Assembly: GCA_030689845.1 (NCBI GenBank)
Contig: JAUYHV010000171.1
Span: forward strand, 1-11,514
Length of the DNA: 11,514 nucleotides
From: Dehalococcoidia bacterium
GTDB taxonomy: Bacteria > Chloroflexota > Dehalococcoidia > JACQUA01
Direction: 5' to 3'
Numbering within the stretch: the first letter of the stretch is position 1; each line of letters starts with the position of its first letter. Of this stretch, positions 5,355 to 11,514 are shown piece by piece. A program made the position numbers and the translations under genes. The notes beneath the pieces are model-generated. The model saw only the letters and a program-made list of their open reading frames with translations. It did not search any database and was not told the DNA's origin.

Positions 5355-6687
5355 CGAAGCCGAGGAAGCAGTTCTCGGTTCTCTGCTCATAGACAGTGAT
5401 GCCATTTTCAGTACGGCAACCATCCTGGAGTCCAAGGACTTCCACCAGGAACAGAACCGCTGGGTTTACGAGGCCTGTTTAGAGTTATATAAACGCGGGG
5501 CAACCATAGACCAGATTACCGTTGCCGATGAACTGGAACGGCAGGACAAGCTGGAAGCGGTCGGCAGGGATTATCTCTCGCATCTTATTTCCTCCGTTCC
5601 GAGTTCCGTTTACGTTGAGCATTATGCCGAGATAGTCCACCGCCTGTCGGTAATGCGTAGCCTGATCACCGCCGCAGGTCAAATCGCCGCCATCGGGTAT
5701 CAGTCGGGCATGGATGCAGAGGAAAGTCTCAGCAAAGCGGAGGGTCTTCTCTTCGGTCTGCGGCACGGTTACGTCCGGGGAGATTTCGTTCACATAAGCA
5801 AAGTGCTGGACCAGTACTTTGAAGAAACCGGTGAAGAGGAGGAAGAGCACGCTGCCAGGAAAGTCAATACCGGGTTCAACGCCCTGGATGAAAAGCTGGG
5901 TAAACTGGAACCGGCGGATATGATTATCCTGGCCGCGAGACCCAGCGCCGGAAAAACGACCCTGGCATTGAACATAGCACTGAGTGCCTCTCTTGAAAAA
6001 AAATCCCGTGTAGCTATTTTCAGTCTGGAAATGGCACGGCTGCCCCTGGTGGGGCGCCTGATTTCCTGCCAGGCGAACATTGATTTCCGCCACATCCGCC
6101 TCGGCCAAATCAGCGGTTCGGAGGAGAAAAGGCTTTTGGATGCAACGGGCATACTGTCCGAGTGTCCCATATATATCGACGATACCCCCCAGATAAGAAT
6201 GATGGAAATCAGGGGTAAGTCCCGCCGCCTCTATTATGAGAAGGGAATTGATTTAATAATCATAGACTACCTGCAGTTAATCATGGGAGACGGCAGGTCC
6301 GAAAACCGGGTCCAGGAGGTAAGCCACATATCCCGTTCGATCAAGGCCCTGGCCCGGGAATTAAATGTACCCGTCATAGCCATTTCCCAGTTAAGCCGTG
6401 CCGTAGAGTGGCGGACTTCCCACAGGCCGCAACTTTCGGACCTCAGGGAAAGCGGCAGCATAGAACAGGACGCAGATATTGTCATGTTTATATCCCGCGA
6501 CGAACTTTACATCAAAGAGGAGGACTGGCAGAAAGACCACCCCGAGGAACCATATCCCCGCGGTATCGCCGATGTTATCATAGCCAAGCACAGAAACGGG
6601 CCCACGGGAGAGGTGAAACTCCGTTTCTTTCCCCAGTATTCCAGGTTTGAGAATATCGAAGCCCTCGACAGGAGCTTCCAGTTTTGA
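5317..6687 (+). CDS. dnaB: Replicative DNA helicase DnaB
   Basis: This hexameric 5'-3' helicase drives the replication fork. The N-terminal primase-interacting domain begins at LPPHDNEAEEAVLGSLL (8-24). A linker ends in an acidic stretch (169-177), followed by the RecA-like motor: Walker A ARPSAGKTT (207-215), SLEM (236-239), Walker B LIIIDYLQ (313-320), AISQLSR (355-361) and DLRESGSIEQDADIV (375-389). The 456-residue length is normal, and no intein is seen. The start is either GTG 5317 or, more like the family, ATG 5323; neither has a strong ribosome-binding site and both lie inside the end of rplI. The TGA stop overlaps the TTG start of the DnaD-domain gene. A DnaD-domain protein and a DnaC-like ATPase follow, so this is a helicase-loading operon. 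Confidence 0.97.
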   Translation: MKMNGEKLPPHDNEAEEAVLGSLLIDSDAIFSTATILESKDFHQEQNRWVYEACLELYKRGATIDQITVADELERQDKLEAVGRDYLSHLISSVPSSVYVEHYAEIVHRLSVMRSLITAAGQIAAIGYQSGMDAEESLSKAEGLLFGLRHGYVRGDFVHISKVLDQYFEETGEEEEEHAARKVNTGFNALDEKLGKLEPADMIILAARPSAGKTTLALNIALSASLEKKSRVAIFSLEMARLPLVGRLISCQANIDFRHIRLGQISGSEEKRLLDATGILSECPIYIDDTPQIRMMEIRGKSRRLYYEKGIDLIIIDYLQLIMGDGRSENRVQEVSHISRSIKALARELNVPVIAISQLSRAVEWRTSHRPQLSDLRESGSIEQDADIVMFISRDELYIKEEDWQKDHPEEPYPRGIADVIIAKHRNGPTGEVKLRFFPQYSRFENIEALDRSFQF

Positions 6688-7373
6688 CAGAGTTTACAGG
6701 CTTCCCCCAGGGTACCCGTTTCACCCCGGTTCCCGACCTGTTTATGACCGCCCTGGCCCTGGATATCGATGAAACCTTCGAACTAAAAGTGAGCCTTTAT
6801 ATTTTCTGGCTCCTTAACAGAAAAAAGGGGTATCCAAGATTTGTTACGTTGACGGAACTTCTGGCAGAGCAAACGCTGGCGCAGAAGCTGACTGCCGGGG
6901 AAACACCGGGAGAAGAAATCCTGAGAGATGCCCTGAACCGGAGCGTCGCCAGGGGTACTTTTTTAAGATTGTCTGTGGAAAAGGACGGGAACAGGCAGGA
7001 CCTGTATTTCGCCAATACCGAAGCAGGCAGGAAAGCTGTCGAAGAAATAAAAAGAGGCAGGCTGGAACTCGGGCGTCCCTTGTATGAGTGGAAAAGAGGC
7101 GCAACCGGTGAGAGGACACCGGACATATTTACCCTTTACCAGGACAATATCGGACTCCTGACACCCATCATATCCGATGAACTATTGGAGGCGGAAAAAA
7201 CTTATCCCGCTTCATGGATAGAAGATGCTTTTAAAGAAGCCGTAGATTTGAACAAGCGTAACTGGCGGTATATTTCCCGTATTCTGGAAAGGTGGTCCGC
7301 CGAAGGCAAAGGAAATGGAAAGTCTGGGAGACATTTTAAAAAAAATACCTTCTACGGGAATCGCGAAGGATAA
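6684..7373 (+). CDS. DnaD-domain primosomal protein
   Basis: This 229-residue protein has an N-terminal, probably winged-helix region (about 15-120: an ELKVSLYIFWLLNRKKG helix, then a basic segment) and a C-terminal DnaD/DnaB2 domain. The latter has IFTLYQDNIGLLTP (148-161) and a helix with the YxxxIxxxW motif: Tyr196, Ile200, Trp204. In B. subtilis such proteins help recruit and load the replicative helicase and bind single-stranded DNA through this domain. TTG at 6684 is taken as the start because AGGAG (6670-6674) lies nine bases upstream and the codon overlaps the dnaB stop as TTGA. The 3' end overlaps the loader ATPase gene by 59 bases in another frame. The residues after 205 are basic and poorly conserved in appearance. 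Confidence 0.88.
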   Translation: MTEFTGFPQGTRFTPVPDLFMTALALDIDETFELKVSLYIFWLLNRKKGYPRFVTLTELLAEQTLAQKLTAGETPGEEILRDALNRSVARGTFLRLSVEKDGNRQDLYFANTEAGRKAVEEIKRGRLELGRPLYEWKRGATGERTPDIFTLYQDNIGLLTPIISDELLEAEKTYPASWIEDAFKEAVDLNKRNWRYISRILERWSAEGKGNGKSGRHFKKNTFYGNREG

Positions 7374-8727
7374 AATTTCAACCTCGCAGGAGGAACCATC
7401 AGTTTCCCCGGAAGAATCCTGTCCCGCATGTCGGGGGGCAGGTTTTGTCCACCCGTTGCTGCCGTCCGGTAAACCGGATTACAGCAGGATAATTACCTGT
7501 AACTGCGCGGAAAAGGTTCTTGACGACGAACGCAGGAAGTCACTTAAGAAGTACAGCAATCTCGGCCCCCTTTCCGAAAGAACTTTTGATAGTTTTATCG
7601 TCCCGGATGATGACAGCGAGGCTCCCGCTCACAGGAAAATTGCCCTCGCCGTTCAAGCTGCCCGGTCTTTTGCCGATAAACCCTCCGGCTGGCTTGTCCT
7701 GTTAGGTCCCAGCGGAACCGGGAAAACGCACCTGGCTGCCGCCATCGCCAATCAAAGGATTTCGCTGGGTTATCCCGTCTTTTTCGAAAGCGCTTCAAAT
7801 TTACTGGACCACCTCCGCTCCTCCTTCCACCCGGACAGCGAAATCGGGCATGACGAACTATTTGAAAGGGTTAAAAATACTCCCCTGCTGATACTCGACG
7901 ATCTCGGTCACCACAGCGCAACATCCTGGGCCAGGGAGAAACTGGACCAGATTATCAACCACCGGTTCAATTACGCATTGCCTTCCGTGTTCACCAGCAG
8001 CCTGTCGCTGAAAGATATGGGAGAACGGTGGAACATGCGTTTAAGCGAACCCAGGTTGAGCAGTGTTTTCATCCTCGGCGAAAGTTATCTTCTTCAGGAA
8101 CACGGCAGCGAACTGGAATTGGAAGGCCTGAAAAACATGACATTCGACAACTTCCAGTGGAAACGGGTGGAGTTACCCCTGGAGGCAAGGCAGGCTATCG
8201 AGACGGCTTATAAAACTGCCAGGCAATTTGCCGATAATCCCGAGGGCTGGCTGGTGCTGGAAGGGCCTCACGGCAGCGGAAAGACCCACCTTGCCGCGGC
8301 TATTGCCAACCAGCATATCAAGCAGGGGAAGAAACCCGTGTTCAAGATTGTCCCTGAACTCCTGGACCATCTACGTTCCACTTTCAGCCCGGATAGTAAG
8401 GTAAGCTATGATGAGCTTTTCGAGCAGATAAAAAAGGCGCAATTATTAATCCTGGATGACCTCGGAGGACACTCCAGCACGGCATGGGCCCAGGAAAAAC
8501 TGTACCAGTTGATAAATTACAGGTATAACGCGAAGTTGCCAACGGTTTTCACCACCCCATCCCGGGATGAACTGGAAGACCGAATATGTTCCCGCTTGGA
8601 CGACCATAGCCTGAACGTTTTTACACCTCCCCTCCCGGCTCCCTATTACCAGACAGACTATGGCTCAGGAAGAAAGACTCCCGATTCCAGCCAAATTAAA
8701 AGGGGGTTCCGACACCAGCGCGAGTAG
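7315..8727 (+). CDS. Tandem DnaC/IstB-type AAA+ ATPase, probable helicase loader
   Basis: This 470-residue protein has a zinc-finger-like segment (CPACRGAG at 36-43, then TCNC; Cys36, 39, 62, 64) followed by two DnaC/DnaI/IstB-like ATPase modules. Module 1 has FDSF (91-94), Walker A GPSGTGKT (131-138), Walker B LLILDD (191-196) and Arg242. Module 2 has FDNF (277-280), GPHGSGKT (317-324), LLILDD (377-382) and Arg427. The offset is 186 residues from FDxF to Walker B. Each would bind ATP. Family loaders have one module, so this is an internal duplication. The sensor-1 Asn is Ser229 or Pro415 here. The operon position after dnaB and the DnaD gene supports helicase loading. ATG 7315 begins ESLGDILKKI, with a close AAAGG site. 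The last 30 residues are polar and unassigned. Confidence 0.85.
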   Translation: MESLGDILKKIPSTGIAKDKISTSQEEPSVSPEESCPACRGAGFVHPLLPSGKPDYSRIITCNCAEKVLDDERRKSLKKYSNLGPLSERTFDSFIVPDDDSEAPAHRKIALAVQAARSFADKPSGWLVLLGPSGTGKTHLAAAIANQRISLGYPVFFESASNLLDHLRSSFHPDSEIGHDELFERVKNTPLLILDDLGHHSATSWAREKLDQIINHRFNYALPSVFTSSLSLKDMGERWNMRLSEPRLSSVFILGESYLLQEHGSELELEGLKNMTFDNFQWKRVELPLEARQAIETAYKTARQFADNPEGWLVLEGPHGSGKTHLAAAIANQHIKQGKKPVFKIVPELLDHLRSTFSPDSKVSYDELFEQIKKAQLLILDDLGGHSSTAWAQEKLYQLINYRYNAKLPTVFTTPSRDELEDRICSRLDDHSLNVFTPPLPAPYYQTDYGSGRKTPDSSQIKRGFRHQRE

Positions 8728-8780
8728 ATTGGCCGGGAAGAATAATCGGGAGTGATTTTGTGTTAAGTTTCCGCATATTC

Positions 8781-8838
8781 CGGGCGGTATTCCGTCAAAT
8801 ATCTTTGTTTAGACCGCGGTCTTTATGCCCGTTTTTTT
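8781..8838 (+). terminator. Probable terminator of the rplI-dnaB operon
   Basis: CGGGC (8781-8785) can pair with GCCCG (8827-8831), which is followed at once by seven T residues (8832-8838). The loop is long but holds a self-complementary AGACCGCGGTCT (8811-8822) that could fold as an inner helix. The T-tract and position, 54 bases after the ATPase stop and just before a new promoter, fit an intrinsic terminator. The short basal stem lowers confidence. Confidence 0.45.
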
Positions 8839-8839
8839 G

Positions 8840-8868
8840 TTGCGTCCTATTTCCTTTTTTTGTAGAAT
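8840..8868 (+). promoter_or_regulatory. Predicted promoter for the HNH endonuclease gene
   Basis: TTGCGT (8840-8845), a 17-base T-rich spacer and TAGAAT (8863-8868) form a plausible sigma-A-type promoter. The start would be near 8875, about 27 bases before the ATG. The -35 matches only in its TTG half. Confidence 0.45.
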
Positions 8869-8901
8869 TAATAAATTAATGGCTTAGGTCCAAGATTTTT
8901 T

Positions 8902-9405
8902 ATGGTTAGAAGCCCCGTGTTAGTTTTGAACCAGAACTACCGGCCTGTGAATATATGTCAGGTGCGCCGGGCTATTGTGCTGGTGTTCCGTGGCAAAGCT
9001 GAGATTGTGGAGAACGGTTCCGGGTACATTTTCTCCTCATATGCCACCTTCCCGTTGCCTTCGGTCATCCGCCTGGTGTACCTTGTAAAAGGCCCTCCTC
9101 CCCATTCAAAAATGACACGCCTCGAGGTATTTAACCGGGACGACTATACGTGCCAGTACTGCGGCCGCCAGACAAAAGATTTAACGCTGGACCACGTCAT
9201 ACCGAAGCACCAGGGAGGTAAACACGACTGGGGCAACGTGGTCAGCGCCTGCCCGGCATGTAACCGCCGCAAAGCCGGCCACACCCCTTCCCAAGCAAAT
9301 ATGCGTTTGCTGCACCAGCCCGCCCCCATCGCCCCTTACAGCGTCCGCGTCCCCTTCACATATCTCCAGGACCACACCGCGTGGAAAAACTACGTCCTCC
9401 AGTAA
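8902..9405 (+). CDS. HNH endonuclease family protein
   Basis: This 167-residue protein belongs to a chromosomal HNH family found in many bacterial phyla, whose cellular role is not settled. The N-terminal part (5-62) has the LVLNQNYRPVNICQVRRAI block that marks this family. The C-terminal HNH/zinc fold has CQYC (84-87) and CPAC (117-120) as metal-binding pairs. Between them lie LTLDHVIPKHQGG (Asp97 and the catalytic-type His98) and WGNVV (Asn112), and Asn121 follows in CNRRK. The nuclease centre therefore looks intact. No restriction methylase, toxin partner or mobile-element gene adjoins, so a restriction or homing role is not supported. The ATG has only a weak AGGT site 12 bases upstream. 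Its 3' end converges on ricT with a five-base gap. Confidence 0.9.
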   Translation: MVRSPVLVLNQNYRPVNICQVRRAIVLVFRGKAEIVENGSGYIFSSYATFPLPSVIRLVYLVKGPPPHSKMTRLEVFNRDDYTCQYCGRQTKDLTLDHVIPKHQGGKHDWGNVVSACPACNRRKAGHTPSQANMRLLHQPAPIAPYSVRVPFTYLQDHTAWKNYVLQ

Positions 9406-9410
9406 CCGCC

Positions 9411-10244
9411 CTATTTGGCGCGCTTGTCTTCACTTTTTCCCACTGCCTTTTCCGTCGTTAACTGGTCTACACTGAACTCCGCCATCGCCTGGGTTTCCAG
9501 TTCGACAACTACTGTTCCTTTCAGGGGATTGTGCCAGTATACCACCCCCTCTCCCGAGGGAGTCTGCACCTTTTGCCCTATGCGAGGCATTTCCTGTTTC
9601 ATCTCCCTGTACTGCTCGTTCTCATAGGATAAACAGCAGAGAAGACGCCCGCATACACCGGAAATTTTCGTCGGATTAAGAGGCAGGTTCTGTTCCTTGG
9701 CCATCTTAATAGAGATTGGGGCAAACTCGCACAGATAAGTGGAACAGCACAATGTCCGCCCGCACCGGCCCAACCCGCCCACATGTTTCGCTTCGTCTCT
9801 CGGTCCCACCTGCCGCAGTTCCACCTTGGTCTGCAAAACTGAGGTCAACTCCTTAACGAGGTCCCTGAAGTCTATCCTTCCTTCGGAACTGAAATAAATG
9901 GTCAGGCGGTTTCCCTCTAAATTATGGTTGCAGGAAATCAATTTCATGGATAACCTGCTTTTTGCCACAACTTCCTGACACCGTGCCAGGGTTTCCTTTT
10001 CCAGTTTATTGTGTTCCTCAGTTTTTCTTAAATCTTCCTCTCCTGCTCTACGTACTACAGGTTTCAGGGGTTCCTTGATTTCATTGGCCAAAACCTGTTT
10101 GGGTTCTATTACTATCCAGCCTAATTCCGTTCCACGGGTAGTATCCACCACAACGGCTTCACCAACGTGGAAATCCTCCTCACCCGGATCGAAATAATAT
10201 ATTTTACTCGCCTTTTTAAAGCGAACTCCTATTATGTTGGGCAT
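9411..10244 (-). CDS. ricT: PSP1-domain protein RicT (YaaT)
   Basis: This 277-residue protein has the family start NIIGVRFKKASKIYYFDPG and a PSP1 core rich in cysteines: GRCGRTLCCSTYLC (Cys161, 166, 167, 172) and GVCGRLLCCLSYE (Cys198, 203, 204). In B. subtilis RicT forms the RicA-RicF-RicT complex, which carries iron-sulfur clusters and assists RNase Y in mRNA maturation, with effects on sporulation and competence. Outside sporulating bacteria its job is less clear. It follows holB by 40 bases in the same orientation, the arrangement known from many Firmicutes and other bacteria. RicA and RicF genes are not in the window. The ATG at 10244 has no adjacent ribosome-binding site; the only strong one lies 34 bases upstream inside a stem-loop. 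Confidence 0.93.
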   Translation of the reverse strand: MPNIIGVRFKKASKIYYFDPGEEDFHVGEAVVVDTTRGTELGWIVIEPKQVLANEIKEPLKPVVRRAGEEDLRKTEEHNKLEKETLARCQEVVAKSRLSMKLISCNHNLEGNRLTIYFSSEGRIDFRDLVKELTSVLQTKVELRQVGPRDEAKHVGGLGRCGRTLCCSTYLCEFAPISIKMAKEQNLPLNPTKISGVCGRLLCCLSYENEQYREMKQEMPRIGQKVQTPSGEGVVYWHNPLKGTVVVELETQAMAEFSVDQLTTEKAVGKSEDKRAK

Positions 10245-10254
10245 ATTTTTCTGT

Positions 10255-10286
10255 AAAGGAAGTGTCGTCCCCCGACAGCCTCCTTT
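10255..10286 (-). promoter_or_regulatory. Stem-loop sequestering the Shine-Dalgarno between holB and ricT
   Basis: On the minus strand AAAGGAGG (10286-10279), a bulged C (10278) and TGTCG (10277-10273) pair through a GGGGA loop with CGACA (10267-10263) and CTTCCTTT (10262-10255). That makes 13 pairs, including one G-U. The AAAGGAGG is the only good ribosome-binding sequence before ricT and overlaps the holB stop. No T-tract follows on either strand, so this is not an intrinsic terminator. Translational control or an RNA-processing site is inferred. Confidence 0.5.
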
Positions 10287-11319
10287 ATCCTCCTTTCGAT
10301 TTCGCAGGTATGCGCGGCGACGGTAATTCCAGCATCAGAACTTCCATAACCAGGCGTGGATTTACGTTCCATTCCAAATACTGCCTCGTTTCCCTGAGAC
10401 GACTTAAAAATTTATTAATTTCTTCCATGGTGTATAAACGCGCTCTTTCTTCCAGTACGTTTTCCAGATTAATGTGGCTGATAAAATCCCTGACACCCAT
10501 GCTAACCAGTAAAACATCATGCCACCAGTTCAACCACAAAACCAGGAGTTCGTCCACTTTTTCTCTCTGCTGTGAAAAATTGGCGGTTAATTTGGCGGCT
10601 GCGGCAAAACGCTGCTCGATGCCGGCTTCTTCCAGGGCAATCAAATCGCTGACTTGCCTGTAATGCGCTTCTAAAAAATCGCTGTCGGCAATAGCTGCCA
10701 AGGCCCATCCCGGGCAGCCCCTGGATAAAATTGAAAGGAGCCGGGCTTGCTCCGTCCCGACACTATACCCCTCCTCCAGGGCTATTTGCAGGGTTGCCGA
10801 AGGTACGGGCAGAAGTTCTATCCTCTGGCAGCGTGATACTATGGTAGGCAGCAACTGCTCTTCCCTCGAGGCAACCAGCAGTATCGTTACTCCCGGGGGA
10901 GGTTCCTCCAGGGTTTTTAGAAGGCAATTGGCAGCCGGCTGCGACAGGTACTCGGCGCCGTCAATAATAAATACTTTCCGTTTCCCTTCAAAGGGAGGTA
11001 AATAGGCATCGTTCTGGAGCCTTTTAATGGAATCTATGCCTATTTCCTTGCGGCTGCTGCCCTCTTCCGAGACTGCATTGAGCAGGGAAATGGTAATCAC
11101 ATCCGCATGCTTTCCCGAGACTATACGGCGACAGTTCTTGCATTCTTCACAGGGTGGGGTTTCACCCGTACAGTTCAAAGCCTGGGCCAGCCGGACAGCC
11201 AGCGTCCCTTTGCCCGCCTTCGGCGGCCCCACAATCAGGTAGGCATGGGATAAATGTCCCGTCCGCATAGCGCCCTCGAGTGCGGTTATGGCTTTATCTT
11301 GCCCTATTATATTCCACAT
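10285..11319 (-). CDS. holB: DNA polymerase III delta prime subunit (HolB)
   Basis: HolB is the rigid stator of the clamp-loader complex that places the beta clamp on primed DNA. The 344-residue protein begins MWNIIGQDKAITALEGAM, typical of the family. It has a P-loop-like GPPKAGKGT (31-39), a four-cysteine zinc module (Cys50, 57, 60, 63), a Walker B-like VFIIDGAEYL (116-125), KTLEEPP (135-141) and the SRC motif (162-164). The C-terminal collar region is less conserved. The P-loop is unusually complete for a delta prime subunit, so tau/gamma (DnaX) was considered, but the length and the absence of a long C-terminal part favour HolB. It lies directly upstream of ricT, the common arrangement. 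The ATG has no Shine-Dalgarno site; a TTTAAT -10-like hexamer ends five bases before it. Confidence 0.92.
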   Translation of the reverse strand: MWNIIGQDKAITALEGAMRTGHLSHAYLIVGPPKAGKGTLAVRLAQALNCTGETPPCEECKNCRRIVSGKHADVITISLLNAVSEEGSSRKEIGIDSIKRLQNDAYLPPFEGKRKVFIIDGAEYLSQPAANCLLKTLEEPPPGVTILLVASREEQLLPTIVSRCQRIELLPVPSATLQIALEEGYSVGTEQARLLSILSRGCPGWALAAIADSDFLEAHYRQVSDLIALEEAGIEQRFAAAAKLTANFSQQREKVDELLVLWLNWWHDVLLVSMGVRDFISHINLENVLEERARLYTMEEINKFLSRLRETRQYLEWNVNPRLVMEVLMLELPSPRIPAKSKGG

Positions 11320-11514
11320 AATAAATTAAACAAAGAAAGCGGAGAGGTGAACAGGATTTAACCATCCGGGGACAGGCTGGCTCCTGCCTCCCGCATTAGC
11401 TAATGACAATATCATTATGGCTCTTTTTCATTTCAAGTGGGTAAACTCATCCTTACTCTGTCCAATATACATTATAAGACCTACCCGCCCAAGGGCGCAT
11501 GGGGGTATACCCGG
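11320..11514 (-). promoter_or_regulatory. Non-coding region upstream of holB with palindromes and a -10 candidate
   Basis: I see no gene here. On the minus strand a perfect TATAAT (11471-11476) lacks a good -35 (TGCGCC at 17 bases), and TTTAAT lies just before the holB start. CATTAGCTAATG (11394-11405) is a perfect 12-base palindrome that runs into TAATGA-CAATA-TCATTA (11401-11417). GGGTATACCC sits near the right edge. The upstream neighbour lies outside the window. Confidence 0.3.

Noticed and set aside
5485..6108. 207-codon antisense frame across dnaB
   Set aside because: It is the complement of the conserved N-terminal and Walker A regions of DnaB and shows no domain or start signal of its own.
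7315..8727. Assembly duplication or frameshift fusion producing the double ATPase
   Set aside because: The two modules differ at many amino acids and most synonymous sites, and the frame is continuous through the linker, so this is an old in-frame duplication, not a recent artefact.
8902..9405. HNH gene as homing endonuclease, restriction enzyme or mobile-element cargo
   Set aside because: No intron, intein, methylase or transposase is nearby, and the N-terminal block matches a widespread stand-alone chromosomal family.
1..11514. CRISPR array, insertion sequence, prophage or defence island
   Set aside because: No spaced direct repeats, terminal inverted repeats, integrase, transposase or phage structural genes were found; apart from one unnamed small thioredoxin-like gene, the genes belong to recognisable chromosomal families.

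Overview
This is an ordinary-looking stretch of bacterial chromosome, moderately GC-rich, tightly packed and dominated by housekeeping genes. No transposase, integrase, phage or CRISPR sequence is visible. Helicase loading by a DnaD-domain protein plus a DnaC/DnaI-like ATPase, a RicT-HolB pair, PlsX and a Na+-pump decarboxylase beta subunit point to an anaerobic Gram-positive-type lineage. The L9 and DnaB N-termini, and rplI lying directly before dnaB without a gdpP gene, read to me as Chloroflexota (Dehalococcoidia-like), with clostridial Firmicutes as the alternative. That placement is an impression from memory, not a computed result.

Layout. The left edge holds the 5' half of a tRNA-Arg(CCG) on the minus strand. 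Next, also minus, come oadB and a very small oadG: the membrane part of a sodium-translocating decarboxylase without its catalytic genes. A 310-base AT-rich divergent region (1518-1827) carries good promoters for both directions and two perfect inverted repeats. On the plus strand follow plsX, thioredoxin, a small CxxxC thioredoxin-like protein and thioredoxin reductase. Then comes a replication operon: rplI, dnaB, a DnaD-domain gene and a 470-residue helicase-loader-type ATPase, with overlapping reading frames. A probable terminator and a new promoter lead to an HNH endonuclease gene. This converges on a minus-strand pair, holB (clamp-loader delta prime) followed by ricT (PSP1).

How the genes work together. 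DnaB, the DnaD-domain protein and the DnaC-like ATPase form a replicative-helicase loading set, and HolB adds a clamp-loader subunit nearby. Trx and TrxB form the NADPH-dependent dithiol relay, with the small CxxxC protein as a likely partner. PlsX makes acyl-phosphate for phospholipid synthesis. OadB and OadG would need a carboxyltransferase and a biotin carrier encoded elsewhere.

Most unusual content. The loader-type ATPase contains two complete, colinear DnaC/IstB-like AAA+ modules, repeating at exactly 186 residues, behind one N-terminal zinc-finger-like segment. Other points worth checking are the stem-loop that buries the only good Shine-Dalgarno sequence between holB and ricT, the charged tails on PlsX, and the palindromes between the divergent promoters.
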